A DNA stretch of 64,000 nt from the NCBI GenBank assembly GCA_949126835.1, contig OX421499.1:23533990-23597989 (forward strand), given 5' to 3'. A program made the translations under genes and the position numbers. A model generated the notes under the pieces. It worked only from the letters and a program-made list of their open reading frames with translations, was not told where the DNA came from and did not search any database. This stretch comes from Anisus vortex (taxonomy: Eukaryota; Mollusca; Gastropoda; Planorbidae). This document shows, one piece after another, positions 9,801 through 19,525 of the stretch (positions are counted from its first letter, which is position 1; the number at the start of each line of letters is the position of its first letter).

Positions 9801-11755
9801 CAGACAAACACATCTTTCGTTGCACTACACGGCGTAGCAGGAGTCTTTACCGACTTCTTTTTCTGCATTGCTCTTGTCAGTGCACATGTTGGGCGTTCAT
9901 TGGCAGGACGTAGGTTTTTGTCCTCCGCCATCTTTGTCTCCAACACTTTAACCATGGGCTCGACAGTGACTCTGCCGCCCATAATGTCATTTCCTAATAT
10001 CATGGAAACGCCTTTGACGGGTAGTGCGCGCCACACTCCCACTACGATGTTACCTGTAAAAATATCCGACTCGAGTTTTATTCTGTGCAGTGGAGCTTCC
10101 ACAGCCTCCATACTAGCACCTCTCAGCACAACAGACTCACCGGTACTGGTGGCATCTGTTAACGGCACACTGCCCTCCAGGATCACGCTGACAGCAGAAC
10201 CCGTGTCACGTAATATCTGTATTTTCTTCTTGCTGAGTACATCGACTTCTGTCGACACTGTCCCCTCGTAGACAAAGGGTCGAAAATCGGATAGGTCGTC
10301 CTCTTCCGGGACTTCAGGAACCATCTGTTCCTCACGGCCTTCTGAAAGCATAATAGATTGAGTACAGCTATTCTCTTTTACCTTAGATAGACTGTTCTCA
10401 AAAACCATCGACTCCACAACTATGGGCGATGCCGGCCGCATTTCTTTTGAGTTTCTTGACCCTGTGTTGCACACTTCTTCTGTCTGCTTGCTATCTTTCT
10501 GCACTCTGGCACAGTGTAGAATAGCACCTTGCTTCTTGGTAAGGATCCAACAATCTTTCTTCATGTGGCCCTCTTTCTTGCAATTGAAACATACCACCTT
10601 TGCTTTATTTACATCTGTCTGCTTCCTGAAATGAACTAAGTTACTATTATTATTTACACCACTGTTCTTATTATTGTTTTCACTTGTCTCTTTTGGTTTA
10701 CTAGCCTCCTTGGGCTCTGGTTTGTGCACTTTGGGTTTGTCAGCATAATATGGCTTTATGCTGGCGTGAATTATGGCATAGTTATCTGCCAATCTAGCAG
10801 CTTCATGCACATCTTCAACCCCTCGGTCTGAGATGTGGGTTTTAATATCCACTCGAATACAATCATTGAATTCCTCAAACAATATTAGGTTCTTGAGTTT
10901 ATCAAACTCACTTACATTCTGTGACCTTAGCCACTGTTCTAACATTTTCTCTTTTTGTCTCAAAAAGTCTACATGAGTTTGATCATATGCTTTCTTTCTG
11001 TCTCTAAATAGCTTTCTATATTTTTCTGGTGTCAGGGAATAACTTTTTAGCACCCTATCTTTGATTACTTCATAGTCATTTATTTCCTCGGGTGTTAAAC
11101 TCAACACTACGTCCAATGCTTTTCCTGTGTTGAGAGTTGACCTTAACAATAAAGCCATCTTATCATCAGGGAACTGATAATCTACAGCTATCCTCTCAAA
11201 AAGCAAAAAGAAATCTTGAACATCTTCTTCTCTGAATATAGGCAAGTGTTGCTTCATTGCGCTAATATCCATACCATTGCTGTCCCTACGATGGTCAGGT
11301 CTGTTCATGCGTGCCATCTCTAGCCTTTCTCTGCTTTCAATCCTAATTCTTTCATTTTCCCTTTCAGTTTCTATCCTAATTCTTTCATTTTCTATCCTAA
11401 TTCTTTCCAATTCCATTCTCTTCATAGCTAATTGGAATTTTAGGTTTTCACTCAACCCTTCATCTTCATCATTGTTTGATGATCTAGATGACATATTTCT
11501 TACCTCGTCTCCGTGGGCAATTACCTCGCCCCCACTGGGAGCTACATAACCTTCATTGATATCGTTCTGTCCCACTTCAACTACACTACCAGTGTTCATG
11601 GCATTCTGCCCGTTCAAACATGTCATAATTTCTTTGGTCAAACGATTACGATTAGGTCTTGCCTGTCCTGCCTCAATCCCAAAGGACTCAGCTAATTCTT
11701 TTAGTTCAGCAAATGACATGGCATTAAGTTCCTCACTTGATATATTCGAAGCCAT
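6899..11755 (-). CDS. gag-pol: Gag-Pol polyprotein of a Gmr1-type retrotransposon, intact (1618 aa)
   Basis: A single uninterrupted frame. Gag: a SAP-like helix pair (about 5-47), a charged coiled coil with RIRIE repeats (102-150), a capsid segment resembling SCAN (about 170-330), and a CCHC zinc knuckle (C389, C392, H397, C402). Protease: D517-T518-G519 with ILGND at 586-590. Integrase: zinc finger (H769, H776, C806, C809), catalytic D840, D899 and E935 with 35 residues between the last two, then a GPY module near 1073 and no chromodomain. Reverse transcriptase: about 1165-1400 with the YLDD box at 1350-1353. RNase H: D1499, E1539/E1541, D1568 and D1610. All catalytic residues are present, so it should be active. 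Integrase lies before reverse transcriptase, which is the diagnostic feature. Gag and Pol share one frame with no shift or stop, so the enzyme-to-Gag ratio must be set some other way. The start chosen is the first Met, 271 bp inside the 5' LTR. Confidence 0.95.
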   Translation of the reverse strand: MASNISSEELNAMSFAELKELAESFGIEAGQARPNRNRLTKEIMTCLNGQNAMNTGSVVEVGQNDINEGYVAPSGGEVIAHGDEVRNMSSRSSNNDEDEGLSENLKFQLAMKRMELERIRIENERIRIETERENERIRIESRERLEMARMNRPDHRRDSNGMDISAMKQHLPIFREEDVQDFFLLFERIAVDYQFPDDKMALLLRSTLNTGKALDVVLSLTPEEINDYEVIKDRVLKSYSLTPEKYRKLFRDRKKAYDQTHVDFLRQKEKMLEQWLRSQNVSEFDKLKNLILFEEFNDCIRVDIKTHISDRGVEDVHEAARLADNYAIIHASIKPYYADKPKVHKPEPKEASKPKETSENNNKNSGVNNNSNLVHFRKQTDVNKAKVVCFNCKKEGHMKKDCWILTKKQGAILHCARVQKDSKQTEEVCNTGSRNSKEMRPASPIVVESMVFENSLSKVKENSCTQSIMLSEGREEQMVPEVPEEDDLSDFRPFVYEGTVSTEVDVLSKKKIQILRDTGSAVSVILEGSVPLTDATSTGESVVLRGASMEAVEAPLHRIKLESDIFTGNIVVGVWRALPVKGVSMILGNDIMGGRVTVEPMVKVLETKMAEDKNLRPANERPTCALTRAMQKKKSVKTPATPCSATKDVFVCSEDTHANETVITETPDIDLSATFFAELTTGDATENDNILSPKQKLVKEQLNDEVIMQLRMKDVDEKTADAMAECFYMKDEVLMRKSKPLNSGTNEWDSIHQIVIPKCYRQDILRMAHDLPFAGHMGVRKTHHRILPYFYWPGLRRDVEQYCKTCHVCQMVGRPNQRIPVAPLQPIPAFDEPFSHILIDCVGPLPKTKAGFQYLLTVMCSSTRFPEAIPLRNITTVKVVDVLTNFFTRYGLPKTVQSDQGTNFTSNIFKQVMEQLGISHRLSSAYHPESQGALERFHQTLKSMLKKYCYENEKDWDKGVSYVLFAAREATQESLGFSPFELVYGHSVRGPLKLLHETWLTDSEPIGLLSYVDKFKNRLYHAFNHVKIHFPQMQERMRQNYDRKATARTFAPGDKVLVFLPLQNQPLSAKFSGPYEIESKLGEVNYLIKTPDRRQKQRVCHINLLKPYVSREKSKPREVPMISLARVPTDLSRIEYKFAESKLNNTDALKSLDTRLEHLPVEDKEKIIELVHEYKSLFTDVPRRTHLIEHDVVLTEGARPIKQHPYRVNPIRLEHIRAEVKYMLENDIVEECDSEWSSPCVLVPKADNTLRFCTDFRKLNNLTKTDSYPIPRIDDLIDKIGDATYVTKIDLLSAYFQIPLTPRAQEVSAFVTPDGLYRYKVMPFGLRNAPATFQRLINTLTRGIFQCNAYLDDIVVYSTDFKTHVSQLRHLFERLNNANLTINLAKSQFGHATIEYLGHVVGGGKVKPVNAKIEAIQNVPVPQTRKQLRSYLGMAGYYRKFCQDFSTVACPLTDLLKKNNRFVWSDKCQKAFDELKLRLSRAPILVTPRFDRPFKIAVDACDTGMGAVLTQQDDHGEEHPVCYHSQKFNIHERNYNTSEKELLGLILALKQFDFYVNSSGYPIEILTDHNPLTFLSRVKQNQRLVRWSLFLQAYDLNIKHLRGRDNVTADTLSRVLHD

Positions 11756-12003
11756 AGTATAGCGTTCGAAATATTTGTTATAGTAGAGTAGTATATATTG
11801 TATAATAAAATATAAAGTTCCAACTTACGATTTGTCCAGAAATTTGCACAATATAATATTAAACACTTCGTGGAATCTTCACACTTCCCAAGGAATAAAA
11901 ACGCAAACCAGTTCTCTCCTCTTTTTAAAAAGAATAGTTTCACAGTCCGAACGAGACTACCAAATCTTGTCAATCCTAGGTCAGGAAAAGTAGAACTCAA
12001 ATA
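11756..12003 (-). other. 5' leader of element 1
   Basis: This untranslated stretch lies between the primer-binding region and the Gag start. It should hold the packaging signal of the element RNA. No specific motif could be recognised by eye. Confidence 0.6.
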
Positions 12004-12021
12004 TACCGGGCGAGACCACCA
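12004..12021 (-). other. primer-binding-site candidate of element 1
   Basis: On the minus strand, five bases inside the 5' LTR, the sequence begins TGGTGGTCTCGCCCGG. A TGG start is expected for pairing with a tRNA CCA end. I could not match it cleanly to one tRNA. It differs at about three of 17 positions from a typical tRNA-Val 3' end, so the primer is unassigned. Confidence 0.55.
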
Positions 12022-12026
12022 AATTT

Positions 12027-12702
12027 TGTTACGTCCACAATCCCCTTGTGGCCAGAGCTGTGTAGATCTTGCTGATAATTCTCGTTTGTCCTAGGGGAGA
12101 CTTTAATTATTAGTATTTATGTTTCAGTATTACACGAACTCTTCTTATAGTCCTGGGCACAAATTCAGTATTTGTATTCCAACATTTCCTTTCTTGTATA
12201 TTATGGTAGTAGATAAATCTTATAGTAATGTATTCAACACAATAGGATATTAATTTGACAAGGAAGCTTCAGTGTAACTGTTGTTGATAGTTTATTTCAG
12301 GTGGTATGTTCAATATATACAATATATCTATTATGTACAGTTAGAATAAAATAGTGCAAACACAAACGTTCTCAAAGGAACATATTTTGAAACTCTCTGT
12401 CTTTCAGACAAAACAAATCATTATATACTATCCGAGTGGTGCAAGGGACAGACCCATTACCAGTAGGGGTGAAAATCATGGTATCATTACTAAACTCATA
12501 ACAAAAACGATAGGAACTTCCCCTATTAAATAATGAGTCGTTCCCAGACTCTGAGAATTTGAGATCAACACAGAATCCCAGCATTACCTAGAACCTTTTA
12601 TTTTCCTACTAAACGTCCTAATATGGTGTGTAGTAAGAAAAGAGAGAGAGAGAGGAATAAACATTGCGTGTTCCAATTCTTGGAAAAACAATATACATGA
12701 CA
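12027..12702 (-). repeat. 5' LTR of element 1
   Basis: This is the upstream LTR in element orientation and so the working promoter. A TATATAA-like box reads on the minus strand at about 12,420-12,430. It is identical to 4,982-5,657 except at 12,087. Confidence 0.93.
12420..12430 (-). promoter_or_regulatory. TATA-like box in the 5' LTR of element 1
   Basis: The minus strand reads TAGTATATAAT here. It lies within the LTR upstream of an AATAAA at 12,291-12,296 (minus), the usual U3-R-U5 arrangement. The start of transcription is inferred, not seen. Confidence 0.45.
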
Positions 12703-12814
12703 CTATTGAAGCTGCCTTTACCAGTATACTAGGTGAATGTGTGGCCAACACAACTCAATGCGTTTGTTGAGATGCAATGCGAAACGTTGCTTCCAAACTA
12801 CAATTTCAAAGTAC

Positions 12815-12860
12815 CTATTTATCTATATATCTATCATCTATCTATCTATCTATCTATCTA

Positions 12861-12919
<59 letters not shown>

Positions 12920-13300
12920 ATATCTATCATCTATATATCTATCATTTATATAGCTATCATCTATATAGCTATCATCTAAATATCTATAATCTATATATCT
13001 ATTATCTATATATCTATAATATATATATATATAATATATATATCTATCATCTATATATCTATCATCTATATATCTATAATATATATATCTATAATATATA
13101 TATCTATCATTTATATATCTATCATCTATATAGCTATCATCTAAATATCTATAATATATATATCTATCATCTATATATCTATCATCTATATATCTATAAT
13201 CTATATATTTATAATCTATATCTCTATCATCTATATATCTATCATCTATATATCTATTATTTATATAGGCCTAACTATTATCTATCATATATCATCTATT
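12815..13300 (+). repeat. ATCT/AT compound microsatellite
   Basis: It consists of CTAT repeats, a CT run, a long AT run, then many degenerate copies of ATCTATATATCTATC. The Tyr/Ile-rich open frames here are artefacts of the repeat. Confidence 0.92.
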
Positions 13301-13567
13301 ATTTTACCGACCTACTTATCAATCTGTCCTTCTATCTGCCTATCATTCTATTTGCAATATATTTTGTTTCTTTTTCTCTCTCGCTCTATAACGTCACGAA
13401 ACTGTTAACATTTAAAACTACATAATTACACAAACCTAAAATTATAATTTTTCCCGTCATTTTTTAATTGAAATCATTTTTTTTCAATTCAAATAATTAT
13501 TCCGGGCCTTCTTTTTTTTATGTAAATAAGCCACATATAGCTAGAGGCTCTTTCTGCCTATGTATAT
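13301..13567. other. spacer between two microsatellites
   Basis: AT-rich sequence with no feature recognised. Confidence 0.5.
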
Positions 13568-14096
13568 ATCTCTCTCTCTCCGTCTCTCTTTCTGTCTCTC
13601 TCTCTGCCTCTGTATCTCTCTCTCTGTCTCTCTCTGTCTCTCTCTGTCTCTGTATCTCTCTCTCTGTCTCTCTCTGTATCTGTGTGTGTCTCTCTCTGCC
13701 TTTGTATCTCCCTCTCTCTTTTTTTTTCTCTCTCTCTGCCTCTGTATCTCTCTCTCTGTCGCTCTCTCTGCCTCTGTATCTCTCTCTCTCTCTCTGTCTC
13801 TCTCTCTGTCTATGTATCTCTGTGTATGTGTGTCTCTCCCTGCCTCTGTATCTCTCTCTCTTTCTGTCTCTGTCTCTCTCTCTTTCTCTGTCTCTCTCTG
13901 TATCTCTCTATCTTCGTCACTCTCTCTCTCTCTGCCTCTGTATCTCTCTCTTTCTCTGTATATCTCTTCTCTCTCTCTGTGTCTCTGTCTGACTCTCTCT
14001 GTGTCTTTTTCTGTATCTATCTCTGTTTCTCTCTATATCTCTCTCTGTCTCTGCCTCTGTATCTCTCTCTCTCTCGCTCTCTCTCTCTGTCTCTTT
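13568..14096 (+). repeat. polypyrimidine (CT)n microsatellite, about 530 bp
   Basis: CTCTCT runs are interspersed with CTGCCTCTGTATCTC-like units. Open frames on both strands (Ser/Leu-rich or Arg/Glu-rich) are repeat shadows. Confidence 0.92.
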
Positions 14097-14415
14097 CAAT
14101 CAGACCAATGATACGTTTGATGCAGCATGATCCTGCGAATGAGTGCACGAGTGTGTATGAGTGCATGTTCGCGGCTATTGTGTGTGTGTGTTTGAGTGGA
14201 TTATATTACGGGTGGGGGGGGGGTAGATATGGCGTATTCCATCAACTTAATTGCATTCACTAATCATCTCAAAGATAAAGATGGAGCGTGTCTATGTTAA
14301 CATAATGCCTACATTACGTTGGATCGATTGGACATTTTATCATAAACTTGCTCAAATCAGATTGAAAAAACAACAACAAACTAAACAGAATAATAAAAAC
14401 AACATCATCCCAACG
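14097..14415. other. intergenic spacer
   Basis: Contains a short GT-rich patch and a G-run near 14,214. No gene is seen. Confidence 0.5.
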
Positions 14416-14423
14416 CTTTAAGG

Positions 14424-14720
14424 CAGTGGTTCCCAACCTTTCTAATGTCGCGACTCATTAATACAGCTCCTAATGCAATGGTGACCCCTAACCTTAAAAA
14501 AGAGTTTCGTCGCTACCTTAACATTGTAAGTGTTGACATAATTTATCATCGTAATCAATTTATCTGGTACAATGACATGTTTCTAAAAGAAAGCAAATTA
14601 AGTAGTTGTCTCGCTGTCTAAGACCAGCAAAAATATATGTCTTTTCCGTTGGACTTTCACCCCCGTGAAATGGTCGTTCGACCCCCAAAGGGGTCTTGAC
14701 CCACAGGCTGGGCACCGCTC
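14424..14720. mobile_element. hAT-like MITE (297 bp), perfect 8-bp TSD
   Basis: The direct repeat CTTTAAGG lies at 14,416-14,423 and 14,721-14,728. The ends are CAGTGGTTCCCAACC at the left and GGCTGGGCACCGCTC at the right, an imperfect inverted repeat. These ends and the 8-bp duplication are typical of hAT-family MITEs. No coding sequence. Confidence 0.85.
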
Positions 14721-14962
14721 CTTTAAGGAATGTCTACAAAAACGTATAAAGCTGTAATAGCGGTGTAAGAGACATCCAGTTAATACAAACTGTAGAATTT
14801 CCTTTAACATCTTTATTTTAAAAAAAATATTGTAATGTATCTTCTTGCTGTGACCTACAATTCTTCTCTGTTACTTTTACGCGAACACTTAGGTGCCAGT
14901 AATGTCCCCTGTTGCCACAACAACGAGTATTAAAACAACAACATAAAAGAAATCGAGTCTTT

Positions 14963-17900
14963 TGTGTCTTTTTCTTTCTCAACTGTACCTGAAAGAATCA
15001 TGTCATTTTGTTTCTCTTTCTTTATCAACTGTACTTTAAAGAATCATGTTATTTTGTGTCTCTTTCTTTCTCAACTGTACTTTAAAGAATCATGTTATTT
15101 TGTGTCTCTTTCTTTCTCAACTGTACCTGAAAGAATCAATGTCATTTTCTGTCTCTTTCTTTCTCAACTGTACCTGAAAGAATCATGTTATTTTGTGTCT
15201 CTTTCTTTCTCAACTGTACCTGAAATAATCAATGTCATTTTCTGTCTCTTTCTTTCTCAACTGTACTTTAAAGAATCATGTTATTTTGTAGCTCTTTCTT
15301 TCTCAACTGTACTTTAAAGAATCATGTTATTTTGTGTCTCTTTCTTTCTCAACTGTACCTGAAAGAATCATGTTATTTTGTGTCTCTTTCTTTCTCAACT
15401 GTACCTGAAAGAATCATGTTATTTTGTGTCTCTTTCTTTCTCAACTGTACCTGAAAGAATCATGTTATTTTGTGTCTCTTTCTTTCTCAACTGTACCTGA
15501 AAGAATCATGTTATTTTGTGTCTCTTTCTTTCTCAACTGTATTTTAAAGAATCATGTTATTTTGTGTCTCTTTCTTTCTCAACTGTATTTTAAAGAATCA
15601 TGTTATTTTGTGTCTCTTTCTTTCTGAACTGTACCTGAAAGAATCAATGTCATTTTGTGTCTCTTTCCTTCTCAACTGTACCTGAAAGAATCATGTTATT
15701 TTGTGTCTCTTTCTTTCTCAACTGTACCTGAAAGAATCATGTTATTTTGTGTCTCTTTCTTTCTCAACTGTACTTTAAAGAATCATGTTATTTTGTGTCT
15801 CTTTCTTTCTCAACTGTACCTGAAAGAATCATGTCATTTTGTGTCTCTTTCTTTCTCAACTGTACCTGAAAGAATCATGTTATTTTGTGTCACTTTCTTT
15901 CTCAACTGTACCTGAAAGAATCATGTTATTTTGTGTCTCTTTCTTTCTCAACTGTACCTGAAAGAATCATGTCATTTTGTGTCTCTTTCTTTCTCAACTG
16001 TACCTTAGAGAATCAATGTCATTTTGTGTCTCTTTCTTTCTCAACTGTACCTGAAAGAATCATGTTATTTTGTGTCTCTTTCTTTCTCAACTGTACCTGA
16101 AAGAATCAATGTCATTTTGTGTCTCTGTCTTTCTCAACTGTACCTGAAAGAATCATGTCATTTTGTGTCTCTTTCTTTCTCAACTATACCTGAAAGAATC
16201 AATGTCATTTTGTGTCTCTTTCTTTCTCAACTGTACCTGAAAGAATCATGTTATTTTGTGTCTCTTTCTTTCTCAACTGTACCTCAAAGAATCATGTCAT
16301 TTTGTGTCTCTTTCTTTCTCAACTATACCTGAAAGAATCATGTCATTTTGTGTCTCTTTCTTTCTCAACTATACCTGAAAGAATCAATGTCATTTTGTGT
16401 CTCTTTCTTTCTCAACTGTACCTGAAAGAATCATGTCATTTTGTGTCTCTTTCTTTCTCAACTATACCTGAAAGAATCATGTCATTTTGTGTCTCTTTCT
16501 TTCTCAACTATACCTGAAAGAATCAATGTCATTTTGTGTCTCTTTCTTTCTCAACTGTACCTGAAAGAATCATGTCATTTTGTGTCTCTTTCTTTCTCAA
16601 CTATACCTGAAAGAATCAATGTCATTTTGTGTCTCTTTCTTTCTCAACTGTACCTGAAAGAATCATGTCATTTTGTGTCTCTTTCTTTCTCAACTATACC
16701 TGAAAGAATCATGTCATTTTGTGTCTCTTTCTTTCTCAACTGTACTTTAAAGAATCATGTTATTTTGTGTCTCTTTCTTTCTCAACTGTACCTGAAAGAA
16801 TCATGTCATTTTGTGTCTCTTTCTTTCTCAACTGTACCTTAGAGAATCAATGTCATTTTGTGTCTCTTTCTTTCTCAACTGTACCTGAAAGAATCATGTT
16901 ATTTTGTGTCTCTTTCTTTCTCAACTGTACCTGAAAGAATCAATGTCATTTTGTGTCTCTGTCTTTCTCAACTGTACCTGAAAGAATCATGTCATTTTGT
17001 GTCTCTTTCTTTCTCAACTATACCTGAAAGAATCAATGTCATTTTGTGTCTCTTTCTTTCTCAACTGTACCTGAAAGAATCAATGTCATTTTGTGTCTCT
17101 TTCTTTCTCAACTGTACTTTAAAGAATCATGTTATTTTGTGTCTCTTTCTTTCTCAACTGTACCTGAAAGAATCATGTCATTTTGTGTCTCTTTCTTTCT
17201 CAACTGTACCTGAAAGAATCAATGTCATTTTGTGTCTCTTTCTTTCTCAACTGTACTTTAAAGAATCATGTTATTTTGTGTCTCTTTCTTTCTCAACTGT
17301 ACCTGAAAGAATCAATGTCATTTTGTGTCTCTTTCTTTCTCAACTGTACTTTAAAGAATCATGTTATTTTGTGTCTCTTTCTTTCTCAACTGTACCTGAA
17401 AGAATCATGTCATTTTGTGTCTCTTTCTTTCTCAACTGTACCTGAAAGAATCAATGTCATTTTGTGTCTCTTTCTTTCTCAACTGTACCTGAAAGAATCA
17501 ATGTCATTTTGTGTCTCTTTCTTTCTCAACTGTACCTGAAAGAATCATGTTATTTTGTGTCTCTTTCTTTCTCAACTGTACCTGAAAGAATCATGTTATT
17601 TTGTGTCTCTTTCTTTCTCAACTGTACCTGAAAGAATCATGTTATTTTGTGTCACTTTCTTTCTCAACTGTACCTGAAAGAATCATGTTATTTTGTGTCT
17701 CTTTCTTTCTCAACTGTACCTGAAAGAATCATGTCATTTTGTGTCTCTTTCTTTCTCAACTGTACCTTAGAGAATCAATGTCATTTTGTGTCTCTTTCTT
17801 TCTCAACTGTACCTGAAAGAATCATGTTATTTTGTGTCTCTTTCTTTCTCAACTGTACCTGAAAGAATCAATGTCATTTTGTGTCTCTGTCTTTCTCAAC

Positions 17901-18765
17901 TGTACCTGAAAGAATCATGTCATTTTGTGTCTCTTTCTTTCTCAACTATACCTGAAAGAATCAATGTCATTTTGTGTCTCTTTCTTTCTCAACTGTACCT
18001 GAAAGAATCAATGTCATTTTGTGTCTCTTTCTTTCTCAACTGTACCTGAAAGAATCATGTTATTTTGTGTCTCTTTCTTTCTCAACTGTACCTGAAAGAA
18101 TCAATGTCATTTTGTGTCTCTTTCTTTCTCAACTGTACCTGAAAGAATCATGTTATTTTGTGTCTCTTTCTTTCTCAACTGTACCTGAAAGAATCATGTT
18201 ATTTTGTGTCTCTTTCTTTCTCAACTGTACCTGAAAGAATCAATGTCATTTTGTGTCTCTTTCTTTCTCAACTGTACCTGAAAGAATCATGTTATTTTGT
18301 GTCGCTTTCTTTCTCAACTGTACCTGAAAGAATCATGTCATTTTGTGTCTCTTTCTTTCTCAACTGTACCTGAAAGAATCAATGTCATTTTGTGTCTCTT
18401 TCTTTCTCAACTGTACCTGAAAGAATCAATGTCATTTTGTGTCTCTTTCTTTCTCAACTGTACCTGAAAGAATCATGTTATTTTGTGTCTCTTTCTTTCT
18501 CAACTGTACTTTAAAGAATCATGTTATTTTGTGTCTCTTTCTTTCTCAACTGTACCTGAAAGAATCATGTCATTTTGTGTCTCTTTCTTTCTCAACTGTA
18601 CCTGAAAGAATCATGTTATTTTGTGTCTCTTTCTTTCTCAACTGTACCTGAAAGAATCAATGTCATTTTCTGTCTCTTTCTTTCTCAACTGTACTTTAAA
18701 GAATCATGTTATTTTGTGTCTATTTCTTTCTCAACTGTACCTGAAAGAATCAATGTTATTTTCTT
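14963..18765 (+). repeat. 46/47-bp minisatellite, about 3.8 kb and roughly 80 units
   Basis: Each unit contains TTTCTTTCTCAACTGTACC, then TGAAAGAATC and ATGT(C/T)ATTTTGTGTCTC. Two unit lengths alternate (AATCATG versus AATCAATG). Variants TACTTTAAAG, CTTAGAG, GTGTCACTTTC and CTCTGTCTTTC recur in the same order at about 15.9-16.2, 16.8-17.0 and 17.65-17.95 kb. This shows that blocks of many units were duplicated. Overlapping short open frames in all three frames arise because the unit length is not a multiple of three. Confidence 0.97.
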
Positions 18766-19283
18766 CCTCTTGAATATTTTTGCTATTTTATTTTGAAGTC
18801 TGTTTAGATTTTAATATTTAAATAAAAAAACAAATGGTACGTTTTTCTCTTATCTTCTATTACGAACATTTGTGAACTGATTGCTTGAACTCAGATAATC
18901 TTGAGATTAAATTTTCTCCTGCAAGTCAAGGTCTTCTTTCCCCAGTGTGGAGTTTTAGACCGAAGGTAAAAAAAAGTACCCTTCGGACCAAACTGATCAT
19001 AAGGCTGGTGAAGCAGCGTTTACATTCCACATTTTCCCATGGCCTCTATTACGGGATTCCTTATATATTGAAACTGAATATGTTTATAATTGTTTATCCA
19101 CAATTGTGTACTTACTTTGTATAGATGTATAGTTAAACAAAAAAACGAAAAAAAAAACATAAATAGGACATAGGATTGGTGTATAGTTATAACCAACTGT
19201 TGATATCTTTGTGTTTTAGAATGTCACAGTTTGCAATTACCACTGTAATGTCTGTTTGCGAATTATACTTTATACTACCAGAG
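18766..19283. other. intergenic DNA
   Basis: No feature recognised. AT-rich with short A-runs. Confidence 0.5.
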
Positions 19284-19525
19284 ACTATAATAAGAAGGAC
19301 CGCTTGCTCTATTTTTGCTGTCTTTAATTGACTTCTACGCTCCTACATTTGCCTAAAGGTTTCCGCTGTAAACAACTTTCGATTTTATGTTTTCATTGAG
19401 AAAATCATAGCGATTAAATCAAACGGAAGTGTACAGTACAAAAGGGAATCGGGAATTCCGAAAAGAAGTCATTCTAGTCATCAAATAGCAGAAATATTTA
19501 AACAAGCGGTCGGTCTTATTATAGT
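19284..19525. mobile_element. short TIR MITE, copy 1
   Basis: It begins ACTATAATAAG and ends CTTATTATAGT, with GACCGCTTG and CAAGCGGTC facing each other just inside. A homologous copy lies at 54,097-54,372. Both share GACTTCTACGCTCCTAC and a long internal block around AACGGAAGTGTACAGTACAA. The target duplication is not clear. Confidence 0.7.

Larger units (their letters stand above)
4982..12702 (-). mobile_element. complete Gmr1-type Ty3/gypsy LTR retrotransposon (7721 bp), apparently autonomous
   Basis: Two 676-bp LTRs flank an internal region with a single intact Gag-Pol frame on the minus strand. The target duplication is CTAT, at 4,978-4,981 and 12,703-12,706. The LTR ends are TG..CA, with TGTTAC at the left edge of each copy in plus orientation. 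By eye the two LTRs differ at one position (A at 5,042, T at 12,087), so the insertion is very recent. A primer-binding-like segment lies inside the right (5') LTR and a purine-rich tract inside the left (3') LTR. The pol order is protease, integrase, reverse transcriptase, RNase H, as in the Gmr1 group and unlike ordinary Ty3/gypsy elements. Confidence 0.95.

Noticed and set aside
7655..11762. Plus-strand open frames across the first retrotransposon, up to 194 codons
   Set aside because: They are antisense shadows of the Gag-Pol frame with no recognisable domain.
4978..12706. Endogenous retrovirus rather than retrotransposon
   Set aside because: No envelope frame, and the Gmr1-type domain order with a SCAN-like Gag fits a Ty3/gypsy retrotransposon.
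12733..14263. Tyr/Ile-rich and Ser/Leu-rich open frames of 170-230 codons
   Set aside because: They translate ATCT and CT microsatellites and have no complexity beyond the repeat.
14963..18765. CRISPR-like array of regularly spaced repeats
   Set aside because: Units are contiguous with no unique spacers, there are no cas genes, and the surroundings are clearly eukaryotic. It is a minisatellite.
14964..18796. Many overlapping open frames with repeated CLFLSQLYLKES-like peptides
   Set aside because: They arise in all three frames because the 46-bp unit is stop-poor and not a multiple of three. No start context or splice structure supports translation.
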